This document shows positions 32,836 to 40,445 of a stretch of 45,748 nucleotides of DNA, piece after piece. Below the pieces are notes generated by a model that searched no databases, was not told the origin of the DNA, and saw only the letters and a list, made by a program, of their open reading frames with translations. Location of the stretch: NCBI GenBank assembly GCA_036824465.1, contig DAITAC010000022.1:1-45748 (forward strand). The letters are read 5' to 3'. Position 1 is the first letter of the stretch. Each line of letters begins with the position of its first letter. Both the position numbers and the translations under genes were made by a program. Source of the DNA: JAKOQB01 sp036824465. GTDB lineage: Bacteria; Pseudomonadota; Gammaproteobacteria; Burkholderiales; Burkholderiaceae_F.

Positions 32836-33705
32836 TTGCTCTTCCTTCAGCACCTCCTCAACGGCCTGCTCGCGGGCGCGTACTACCTGCTGATCGCGCT
32901 TGGCCTGTCGCTGATCTTTGCGCTCGGCGGCATCGTGAACCTTGCGCATGGCGCGTTCTATGCGATCGGCGCGTATCTGGCCGTCACGATTGGAGAGCGG
33001 CTCGGCTTCACCGGCGCGGTGCTGATCTCGCCGGTGGCGGTAGGGCTTCTCGGCGTGGTGGTCGAACGTTTGCTTTTCCGTCGCTTCTACAAGTCAGACC
33101 CCGCGCTGTCGCTGCTGCTCACCTTCGGCCTGGCGATGGTCGCCGAGCAGGCGCTGCGCATGATCTATGGCGCGCCGCCGCTGTCGTGGTCGATCCCGCC
33201 TGAACTGCGCGGACAGGTCATCGTCGGCGATTTCATCTATCCGCGCTTCCGGCTGCTGTTGCTCGCGGTCGCCGTGCTGTGCGTCGCCGGCCTGTGGTTC
33301 CTGCTGCAGCGAACACCTTTCGGGCGCGTGGTGCGCGCCGGCGTGCAGAACGCCGACATGGTCGGCGCACTCGGCATTTCACTCGAGCCGTATATGGCCG
33401 CCGTCGCATTTCTCGGTATCGGCCTGGCGGCGCTCGCCGGCGTGATGCTGGCGCCGATCTTCACCATCCATCCCGCGATGGGCGCGGAGATCATCACCTC
33501 GGCGTTCGTGGTCGTGGTGATCGGCGGGCTCGGTTCGTTCTGGGGTGTGGTGATCGCCGCCGTGATCGTCGGCGTCACCAAGGGCGCGGTGACCGCCTTC
33601 GGTTTCCCGCAGTATTCCGAAGCGGCGATCTATCTGCTGATGCTGCTGGTGCTGCTCGCGCGGCCGCGCGGATTGTTCGGCGAACGAATCCAGCGGTTCG
33701 AATAG
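32836..33705 (+). CDS. Liv-type ABC transporter permease (LivH family)
   Basis: The 289-residue inner-membrane protein opens with FLQHLLNGLLAGAYYLLIAL and contains IVNLAHGAFYAIGAY, both LivH hallmarks, with about eight hydrophobic segments and IGGLGSFWGVVIAA near the end. No ATG precedes the first helix, so TTG at 32836 is used; it has no clear ribosome binding site, possibly because the hairpin repeat was inserted just upstream. It pairs with the LivM part of the next protein. Confidence 0.9.
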   Translation: MLFLQHLLNGLLAGAYYLLIALGLSLIFALGGIVNLAHGAFYAIGAYLAVTIGERLGFTGAVLISPVAVGLLGVVVERLLFRRFYKSDPALSLLLTFGLAMVAEQALRMIYGAPPLSWSIPPELRGQVIVGDFIYPRFRLLLLAVAVLCVAGLWFLLQRTPFGRVVRAGVQNADMVGALGISLEPYMAAVAFLGIGLAALAGVMLAPIFTIHPAMGAEIITSAFVVVVIGGLGSFWGVVIAAVIVGVTKGAVTAFGFPQYSEAAIYLLMLLVLLARPRGLFGERIQRFE

Positions 33706-33719
33706 TTCGACGCAAACCG

Positions 33720-36233
33720 ATGCCGCAGACCCGCGACCTGATCATTGCCGCCATCGCGCTGGTGCTGCTGCCGTTTGCGCTGACCTCGATCGGCCTCGGT
33801 GTCACGTCCGCGACCGAGGTGGTGATATTCGCGCTCGCCTGCATGGCACTGAATATTCTGGTTGGCTACACGGGCCTCACGTCGTTCGGCCATGGTGCCT
33901 GGTTTGGCCTCGCCGCCTATGCGGCCGGCATGGCGCAGCGCGCGTGGTTCAACGATGGCTTCTTCCTGCCGCTTGCAATCGGCCTGGGCATCGTGTTCGC
34001 GCTGTCGTGGGTGTTCGGGTTCCTGATCCTGCGCCGGCGCGGCGTGTACTTCTCGTTGCTGACGCTGGCGCTCGCCGCGGTGCTGTATTCGGTCGCGTTC
34101 CGCTGGACCGAAGTCACCGGCGGCGAGAACGGACTCGGCGGCATCAAGCGGCCGGCATTCGCCGGCATGACATTCGAAAGCGCATGGCACTTCTATGCGC
34201 TCGTTGCCGTCGCCAGCTTCTTCGCGATGTACGGGCTGTGGCGCTTCCACCGTTCCGCGCTCGGCACGGTGCTGGTCGCGATCCGCGAGAACGAACAGCG
34301 CACGCGCTTCATCGGCTATCCGACCAACAACGTCAAGCTGTTCGCCTTTGTCGCCTCGGCCACGCTGACCGGGTTCGCCGGCATGCTGCTGCTGTTCAAC
34401 AACCGCATGACCTCAGCCGAACCGATCTCGGTCGCATTCTCGGGCGAGTTGCTGGCGATGGTCATCATCGGCGGCATGCGTTCGTTCCTCGGCCCCGCGC
34501 TCGGCGCGTTGTTCTTCGTGATCTTCCGCGACAACCTGTCGCGCGTCACCGAAAACTGGCTGCTGTTCTTTGGCCTGCTCTTCGTCGCGTTCGTCGTGTT
34601 CTCTCCGACGGGGCTGGTCGGCCTGTACGAGAAGCTGACGGCGCGCTGGCGCAAGAGGCCGGCGGACGAGGCGGCGATGGCGCACCGTCAGGCGGGCACG
34701 ATTACGCTGCCGGCGTTCCTGAAACCGGCACAACACGGCGATACGCCGATCATCGAAGTCAGTTCGCTCGCGAAGAGTTTCGGCGGCATCCACGCGGTCC
34801 GCGATGTCTCGCTGCGCGTGAATGACCGCTGCCTGCACGCGCTGATTGGCCCCAACGGCGCCGGCAAGACGACCGCGTTCAATCTGATCTCAGGCATGTT
34901 CACGCCGGATGCGGGCAGCATCACGCTCGCCGGTCAACCGATCGCCGGCCTGACGCCGGAGCGGATCACGCAGGCCGGCGTCGGCCGGTCGTTCCAGATC
35001 ACCAATCTGTTTCCAACGTTGACCGTCGCTGAAAACGTGCGCCTGGCTGCGCAATCACGCGATCCAAAGCGTTTTGCGTTCTGGACCCACGCCCACTCGC
35101 TCGAGAACGTCAACCGCGAGACGGCCGAAGTCGTGCACACGATGGGGCTCGCCGGCGTCGAATCGGCCGAAGCCGCGTCGCTGTCGTATGGCGGCCAGCG
35201 ACTGCTCGACATGTCCCTCGCGCTGGCGACCAAACCCCGCGTGCTGCTGCTCGACGAGCCGCTTGCCGGGCTTGCTGCCGCGGAGCGCGAACGGGTCGGG
35301 CAGCTGATCAAGGGCATATCGCGTGACATCCCGGTGCTGCTGGTGGAGCACGACATCGATCGTGTGTTCGCGCTGGCCGATGCCGTCACCGTGATGAACG
35401 ACGGCGAGGTGCTGGTCGATGGCACCGTCGACGATGCACGCCACTCACCGCGCGTACAGGAGGTTTACATCGGCTCCGGCGCGCACGCGCTGGCCAGCCG
35501 CGCGCGCGCATCGGCCGCGCGCGACACAACACTCCTGAGGCTCGCCGGCGTCAACACGTTCTACGGCAAGAGCCACATCCTGCACGACGTGAGTTTCGAA
35601 GTGAAAGACAACGAGATCGTTGCACTGCTCGGCCGCAACGGCGCCGGCAAGTCGACGCTGCTGAAGACCCTGGTCGGCATCACACCGCCCGCCCGCGGCG
35701 ACATCATGCTGGGCACCGAGACACTGGCACGCCGGCCGTCCGCCGAAATCACGCGGCGCGGTATCTCTTACGTTCCGCAAGGGCGCGGGTTGTTCGCCGG
35801 CATGTCGGTCGCGGAAAACATGGAACTCGGCCGCCTGAAGCGCCGCAATGGCGCCGGCAAATTCTGGGACGAGGACAAGATCTTCGAGTTCTTCCCGCGC
35901 ATCAAGGAACGGTGGCACTCGCCGGCCGACTACCTGTCGGGCGGCGAACAGCAGATGGTTGCAGTGGCACGCGCACTGTCGGGTGACACGCGGCTGCTGC
36001 TGCTCGACGAACCTTTCGAAGGGCTTGCCCCGGCGGTGGTTGAGGAGTTGTTCGAAGCCTTCGACAAACTGCGGCAGGAGGTATCGATCCTGATCGTCGA
36101 TCATCACCTCGATCTGGCGCTCGCCCTGTCGGATCGCACGGTGGCTCTGGAGCGCGGGCAAGTCACTCACATCGGCCCGTCGCAGGCATTGTCGGCGGAC
36201 ATCGACCTGCGCCGGAAAATCCTGTGGTTGTGA
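33720..36233 (+). CDS. LivM-LivG-LivF triple fusion: ABC permease plus two ATPase domains in one chain
   Basis: One uninterrupted 837-residue frame joins three normally separate subunits. Residues 1 to ~310 are a LivM permease (LVGYTGLTSFGHGAWFG, RRRGVYFSLLTLALAAV). After a charged linker (RWRKRPADEAAMAHRQAG), the LivG ATPase runs ~345-590 with Walker A GPNGAGKTT near 377, signature LSYGGQRLLD and Walker B RVLLLDEP. The LivF ATPase fills ~605-837 with GRNGAGKST near 638, YLSGGEQQMV and RLLLLDEPFEG. In LivG the signature is SYGGQ, usual for this subunit. The ATG is at 33720, 14 bp after livH. Both ATPase sites look intact. LivM-LivG fusions are known; I cannot say how common the triple fusion is. 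Confidence 0.95.
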   Translation: MPQTRDLIIAAIALVLLPFALTSIGLGVTSATEVVIFALACMALNILVGYTGLTSFGHGAWFGLAAYAAGMAQRAWFNDGFFLPLAIGLGIVFALSWVFGFLILRRRGVYFSLLTLALAAVLYSVAFRWTEVTGGENGLGGIKRPAFAGMTFESAWHFYALVAVASFFAMYGLWRFHRSALGTVLVAIRENEQRTRFIGYPTNNVKLFAFVASATLTGFAGMLLLFNNRMTSAEPISVAFSGELLAMVIIGGMRSFLGPALGALFFVIFRDNLSRVTENWLLFFGLLFVAFVVFSPTGLVGLYEKLTARWRKRPADEAAMAHRQAGTITLPAFLKPAQHGDTPIIEVSSLAKSFGGIHAVRDVSLRVNDRCLHALIGPNGAGKTTAFNLISGMFTPDAGSITLAGQPIAGLTPERITQAGVGRSFQITNLFPTLTVAENVRLAAQSRDPKRFAFWTHAHSLENVNRETAEVVHTMGLAGVESAEAASLSYGGQRLLDMSLALATKPRVLLLDEPLAGLAAAERERVGQLIKGISRDIPVLLVEHDIDRVFALADAVTVMNDGEVLVDGTVDDARHSPRVQEVYIGSGAHALASRARASAARDTTLLRLAGVNTFYGKSHILHDVSFEVKDNEIVALLGRNGAGKSTLLKTLVGITPPARGDIMLGTETLARRPSAEITRRGISYVPQGRGLFAGMSVAENMELGRLKRRNGAGKFWDEDKIFEFFPRIKERWHSPADYLSGGEQQMVAVARALSGDTRLLLLDEPFEGLAPAVVEELFEAFDKLRQEVSILIVDHHLDLALALSDRTVALERGQVTHIGPSQALSADIDLRRKILWL

Positions 36234-36243
36234 GAGGAGATCC

Positions 36244-37185
36244 ATGTCTACCGTAGCAATCATCGGGGCCGGCCTCATCGGCCGCTCATGGGCCAACGTG
36301 TTCGCGCGCGCCGGCTGGCTGGTGCGCGTGTGGGACCCGGTGGACTCACAGCGTGCGGCGGCCGCGGACGAGATCACGCGTTCACTGTTCGATCTGCAGC
36401 GCCACGGCCTCGTCAAGGATGCGGCGGTCGCCGCGAGCAACGTCAGCGTGGTTGCGACACTTCAGGATGCCGCGCACGACGTCGACTTCGTCCAGGAAAG
36501 CGGGCCGGAGACGCTTGCGACGAAGCGCACGACCTTTGCGCAACTCGACGCGGCTGCGCCGGCACACGCCGTGCTGGCTTCATCGACTTCCGCGATCGTC
36601 GCCTCGCAGTTCACTGCAGACCTCGCAGGTCGCGCGCGCTGCATCGTCGCGCATCCGGTGAACCCGCCGCACCTTGTGCCAGTGGTTGAACTGTGCGGCG
36701 CGCCCTGGACATCGGCGCAGACCAAGAAACGCGCATTGGAGGTCTTCCGCGGCATTGGCCAGGTCCCGATCGACGTAAAGCGCGAGATCGATGGCTTCAT
36801 CCTCAACCGCCTGCAGGTTGCGCTCCTTACTGAAGCGTTTCGCCTCGTGCAGGAGGGCTACGTCAGTCCGCAGGATCTCGATCACGTGATCGCCGACGGA
36901 CTCGGCCTGCGCTGGGCATTCATGGGGCCGTTCGAGACGATCGAACTGAATGCGCCCGGCGGGATCAGCGACTACTGCCAGCGCTATACGCCCTGGTTTC
37001 GCCGCTACGTGGCCGATCTGCCGCCCGCGTCGGTGTGGGACGACCCACAGTGGAAGAAGGCGGCCGCCGCTTGGGGCCGCACGCCAAGCGCGGCCGAGAT
37101 AACTGATAAGACCGTGTGGCGCAACGAGCGCCTGGCGGCACTGGCCGCCCACAAGCGATCACAGGAACCGTACAAGTCAACTTGA
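36244..37185 (+). CDS. Lambda-crystallin/3-hydroxyacyl-CoA-dehydrogenase-type NAD dehydrogenase, 313 residues
   Basis: The protein starts behind GAGAGGAGA with VAIIGAGLIGRSWANVF, an NAD Rossmann motif. It has the family's catalytic pattern STSAIVASQF and AHPVNPPHLVPVVE, and C-terminal FMGPFETIELNAPGG as in lambda-crystallin (L-gulonate 3-dehydrogenase). It oxidises a free 3-hydroxy acid to a 3-keto acid. The next gene is a BKACE enzyme that condenses beta-keto acids with acetyl-CoA, so the two form a plausible two-step path. Carnitine 3-dehydrogenase is an alternative, but no carnitine-specific genes are present. Confidence 0.87.
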   Translation: MSTVAIIGAGLIGRSWANVFARAGWLVRVWDPVDSQRAAAADEITRSLFDLQRHGLVKDAAVAASNVSVVATLQDAAHDVDFVQESGPETLATKRTTFAQLDAAAPAHAVLASSTSAIVASQFTADLAGRARCIVAHPVNPPHLVPVVELCGAPWTSAQTKKRALEVFRGIGQVPIDVKREIDGFILNRLQVALLTEAFRLVQEGYVSPQDLDHVIADGLGLRWAFMGPFETIELNAPGGISDYCQRYTPWFRRYVADLPPASVWDDPQWKKAAAAWGRTPSAAEITDKTVWRNERLAALAAHKRSQEPYKST

Positions 37186-37215
37186 ACCGCAATCGAATTC
37201 TCAAGGGAGTCAATC

Positions 37216-38163
37216 ATGTCGAATCCAACCCCAAAGAAGCAACGCAAGGTCATCATCACCTGTGCCGTGACCGGCGCCATTCACACGCCGAGCATGTCGC
37301 CTCATCTTCCAATCACGGCCGATGAAATCGCCGACGCTGCCATCGGCGCGCACGAAGCCGGCGCTGCGATCGTGCACCTGCACGCACGTGACCCGAAGGA
37401 CGGCCGGCCGGATCAGCGCCCGGAAGCATTTGCGCCTTTCCTGAAACGTATCAAGCAGACCTGCAACGTCGTGGTCAACATCACCACGGGCGGTGCGCCG
37501 ACGATGCTGGTCGAAGAGCGGCTCAAGCCCTGCGCCCACTTCAAGCCCGAGGTGGCATCGCTCAACATGGGGTCGATGAACTTTGGTCTGTTTCCGATGC
37601 TGGCGCGCTTTAAGGAATTCAGGTTCGACTGGGAGCGTCCATACCTGGAAGGCTCGCACGACCGCATCTTCAAGAACACGTTCAGCGACATCGAGAACAT
37701 CCTGACCACCTGCGCGGCCAACAACACACGCTTCGAGATCGAGTGCTACGACATCGGCCACCTGTACACGCTGCGCCACTTTGCCGACCGCGGACTGGTG
37801 AAGCCGCCGTTCTTCATCCAGTCGGTGTTCGGCATCCTCGGCGGCATCGGTCCGCACCCGGAGGACGTCGCGCACATGAAGCGCACCGCGGATCGCCTGT
37901 TCGGCGATCAGTATCAGTGGAGCGTGCTCGGCGCAGGGCGCAACCAGTTGCCGATCGCAACGCAGTCCGTGGCACTCGGCGGCAACGTGCGCGTGGGGCT
38001 GGAGGATTCGCTGTGGATCGGCGCCGGCAAGCTGGCGGAAAGCAACGCGCAGCAGGTGCGCGCGGCGCGCCAGATCATCGAAGGGCTGGGGCTCGAAGTT
38101 GCCTCGCCGGATGAAGCGCGCGCGATACTGCAGTTGAAGGGCAAGGATCGCGTGAACTTCTAG
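37216..38163 (+). CDS. BKACE family (DUF849) beta-keto acid cleavage enzyme
   Basis: The 315-residue protein matches the BKACE/Kce family: CAVTGAIHTPSMSPHLP at the start, the zinc-binding HLHARDPKDGRPDQ near residue 54-67, VVNITTGG and NMGSMNFGLFP. These zinc enzymes react a beta-keto acid with acetyl-CoA to give acetoacetate and a new acyl-CoA, as in lysine fermentation or carnitine breakdown. The start is preceded by AAGGGAG. Placement after a 3-hydroxyacid dehydrogenase and a Liv importer supports catabolism of an imported hydroxy or keto acid. The specific substrate is open. Confidence 0.93.
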   Translation: MSNPTPKKQRKVIITCAVTGAIHTPSMSPHLPITADEIADAAIGAHEAGAAIVHLHARDPKDGRPDQRPEAFAPFLKRIKQTCNVVVNITTGGAPTMLVEERLKPCAHFKPEVASLNMGSMNFGLFPMLARFKEFRFDWERPYLEGSHDRIFKNTFSDIENILTTCAANNTRFEIECYDIGHLYTLRHFADRGLVKPPFFIQSVFGILGGIGPHPEDVAHMKRTADRLFGDQYQWSVLGAGRNQLPIATQSVALGGNVRVGLEDSLWIGAGKLAESNAQQVRAARQIIEGLGLEVASPDEARAILQLKGKDRVNF

Positions 38164-38176
38164 CCGGGAGATGCCG

Positions 38177-38941
38177 ATGCTCAGCGATCTGAAACGCAAG
38201 GTCGTGCTGGTGACAGGCGCCAGCACCGGCATCGGCGCCGCGATAGCGCGCGCTTTCGGACGCGAAGGCGCGCGCGTGGCGGTGCACTACCACGCGAGCG
38301 AGGACGCTGCACGGACAGTCGTCGCCGACATCCGCGCGGCTGGCAGTGAGGCCATCGCGCTGCGCGCCGATGCACGCGACGCGCGGCAGATCGAGAAGCT
38401 CGTCGCCGACACGGTGGCCAAGTTCGGCGTCATCGACGTGCTCATTAACAACGCCGGCGACATCGTGCAGCGCTGCCACGTGGCCGACAGCAACGACGAA
38501 CTGCTCTCGTCCGTCATCGATCTGAACGCGCGCTCGGTGGTCACCGCATGCCGCGCCGCGATACCGCACTTTCGCCGCCAGGGCGGCGGCAATATCATCA
38601 ACACCACCTCGGTCGCCGCGCGCCACGGCGGCGGGCCCGGCGCGGTGCTGTACGCGGCATCAAAGGGATTCGTCAGCACGCTCACGCGCGGGCTGGCAAA
38701 GGAACTGGCCAGGGACCACATCCGGGTCAACGGCGTTGCGCCGGGCGTGATCGTCACACCGCTGCAGGCACGCCACACGAGCGCCGAGCAGATGGAAGCG
38801 TTCCGCAAGTCGATCCCGTTGGACCGGCTCGGCACGCCGGAGGAATGCGTCGGCGCGTATCTCTATCTCGCGTCCGATGCACTGAGTGGCTACGTGACGG
38901 GGCAGATTCTCGAAGTTAATGGCGGGCAGTTGATGCCGTGA
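38177..38941 (+). CDS. SDR-family oxidoreductase, 254 residues
   Basis: A classical SDR with VLVTGASTGIGAAIARAF, VLINNAG, and the active-site serine and YAASKGF. The residues after strand 2 (VAVHYHASEDAA) lack an acidic NAD determinant, so NADP is possible, as in FabG-like enzymes. ATG 38177 is favoured over 38171 because GGGAG ends at 38170, giving 6 bp spacing. It is the last gene of the Liv/BKACE unit, 13 bp after BKACE. Substrate unknown. Confidence 0.87.
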   Translation: MLSDLKRKVVLVTGASTGIGAAIARAFGREGARVAVHYHASEDAARTVVADIRAAGSEAIALRADARDARQIEKLVADTVAKFGVIDVLINNAGDIVQRCHVADSNDELLSSVIDLNARSVVTACRAAIPHFRRQGGGNIINTTSVAARHGGGPGAVLYAASKGFVSTLTRGLAKELARDHIRVNGVAPGVIVTPLQARHTSAEQMEAFRKSIPLDRLGTPEECVGAYLYLASDALSGYVTGQILEVNGGQLMP

Positions 38942-38992
38942 CGTGTACGCGCCACCTTGAAAGCGGCGGTACGGCGCGGCTCTCGACAGTGG

Positions 38993-39169
38993 TCATGCGA
39001 GGACGACTTGCACCCACAGCAGTACAACAAGCTGCGCGATTCCGTCCCACAATGCTGTCGTGCGACGGTGCAACCCCGGACGACGCAGGTGTGAGCGTCG
39101 GCGCGGTACCAGTGCGGCCAGCGGCTGCGTGAACTCCAGCAGGGACATCACGAGGTGGGTGGTGCCGCA
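38993..39169 (-). pseudogene. IS91-family transposase remnant
   Basis: The minus strand reads CGTTHLVMSLLEFTQPLAAL and continues VPRRRSHLRRPG, closely following the IS91-type transposase stretch I recall as GTTHxVMSPLEFMQRLAAL-VPRPRLHLIRFHG. After the HLRR part the similarity (the expected GVLAPNA region) continues only in another frame, and nothing of the N-terminal catalytic domain is left. So this is a short decayed scrap. It occupies most of the 311-bp gap between the SDR gene and the exported protein gene; the rest of the gap holds nothing I can support. Confidence 0.72.
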
Positions 39170-39252
39170 GTGACGCGTTCAGGTGTCGAAGGTACCATCC
39201 GCCGCTCTGCTCATCCCGCTATGAGTAGCACTGACTGGATGGAGGACTCGCT

Positions 39253-40107
39253 ATGCAGCAACGCGCGACGCTCCCGATGCTGGGGCTGGCTGCGGTCATC
39301 ACGGTGATGGCGTCACAGGCGCATGCCGATTGCCCGGCCGGGGTCCGCACGCTGAGCGAAAAGGAACAGCAGGCCATCGTTTCGATGTCGCAAGCGATAC
39401 GGGAGGCGCTTCCTCCCACGCCGGCGGGGTGGTCACTCAACGATCCACTGGCCAAAGTCCCTGTGACTGCCCCCAAATCGACCTGCAAAGGGGGTGATGT
39501 CCCGCCCGGCTGGGACGGCACCTACACCTGGGATGAACAGGTGAAGCGCAACAACGAACGGGATAGAGAGCGGGATGCAAAGGTGCGAGCCGCCTCCGCT
39601 TATACGCCGGAGGAGCAAAAGGAAATGGGCGAGTTGAGCCGCCGGGCCCGTGACCTCGAACGCAAAGCGATCGCCGCGACTCGGACCAATCCCGATGAAG
39701 CAGCACGCCTGCGGGCCGAGATGAAACCGTTCACCGAAAAGGCCTACGCCATCCGCAAGGCACATGACGAGCGGATCACGCCGGACGTGCTTGCGATCAC
39801 GAAGGAGTACGCCGCCCTGTCCGTGGATCCGCGGGTCGCTGTGATCGTCCGCGTGTACGAAACGAGTCTGGTGCCCGACGCCAAGGAACGCCTGCAAATC
39901 CCCGGCGCTGCGAGCGCGTTCATGGCTGAATCGAAGGAGTTGGTCATGACCTTTGGGCAGTTTCCTTCCGCGAAGGAAAGCGGAGGCCTCAGCGCCGAGC
40001 CGCGCGTGCTGTTTGTTTCGGTCAAGGGAGAACGCAAGCCGGCGGAAACCATCGCGCGGCTGATAGCGGGATCGGGCCTGAGTAAGTTGGGAAAGAAATC
40101 GCGATGA
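39253..40107 (+). CDS. Unrecognised exported protein, 284 residues
   Basis: The start follows a GGAGG tract. An N-terminal signal peptide (MLGLAAVITVMASQAHADCP) predicts export, with cleavage after the alanine-rich end. The mature part is charged and largely helical: EQVKRNNERDRERDAKVR and ELSRRARDLERKAIAATR suggest coiled coil between about 95 and 160. A more compact C-terminal part has VAVIVRVYETSLVPDAKE. Cysteines in DCPAG and STCKGG may form a disulfide. No family recognised. It stands alone between two degraded sequences, the IS91 scrap and the binding-protein fragment. Confidence 0.78.
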   Translation: MQQRATLPMLGLAAVITVMASQAHADCPAGVRTLSEKEQQAIVSMSQAIREALPPTPAGWSLNDPLAKVPVTAPKSTCKGGDVPPGWDGTYTWDEQVKRNNERDRERDAKVRAASAYTPEEQKEMGELSRRARDLERKAIAATRTNPDEAARLRAEMKPFTEKAYAIRKAHDERITPDVLAITKEYAALSVDPRVAVIVRVYETSLVPDAKERLQIPGAASAFMAESKELVMTFGQFPSAKESGGLSAEPRVLFVSVKGERKPAETIARLIAGSGLSKLGKKSR

Positions 40108-40159
40108 CAGTGTTGCTTTGATAGTCCGAAAGAGCAGGTTAGCCAACGTCCTCTTCTAC

Positions 40160-40300
40160 GAGTACCCGCCGCAAGCGTGCGATTGATCGGCACGCCGATC
40201 GCCGGCTGGATTGAAGTGAAGCGGACTCGTCGGCCACGGCGATTCTCACACAGGTACGGTCCACGTCGTCGATCGTGCGGATCGGAGCATCGCTGGAGCA
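40160..40300 (-). pseudogene. Decayed solute-binding-protein fragment, paralogue of the gene at 42102-42842
   Basis: On the minus strand, from about 40300 downwards, one frame gives APIRTIDDVDRTCVRIAVAD. The next frame gives RFTSIQPAIGVPINRTLAAG. The intact gene at 42102-42842 has SPLRTIDDVDRPGVRIAVAD and, about 65 residues later, RFTAIQQAIGTPINRKLAAA. The fragment therefore lost the middle of the domain, changed frame at the join, and lacks both ends. It lies in the 338-bp gap between 40107 and 40446; the rest of that gap contains only the upstream region of the rhodanese gene. Confidence 0.85.
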
Positions 40301-40445
40301 CATCGAGGCACCGCGCGCCGTCCATCCGCCGGCATCGCAACTGGACCCGGCCAGGTCGCAGCGTGTCGCATTGGGCTGGCGTCGTGTGATGCCGCGCGGC
40401 TACAGTGCCGCTTCGCGAGGCTTGGCAGCACGGGAGGAGAACACC

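Noticed and set aside
38938..39132. 64-codon plus-strand frame starting at the SDR stop
   Set aside because: No ribosome binding site or motif; the opposite strand carries IS91-transposase similarity that explains the sequence better.
40177..40389. 70-codon plus-strand frame before the rhodanese gene
   Set aside because: It is antisense to the decayed binding-protein fragment and is Arg-rich without any family signature.
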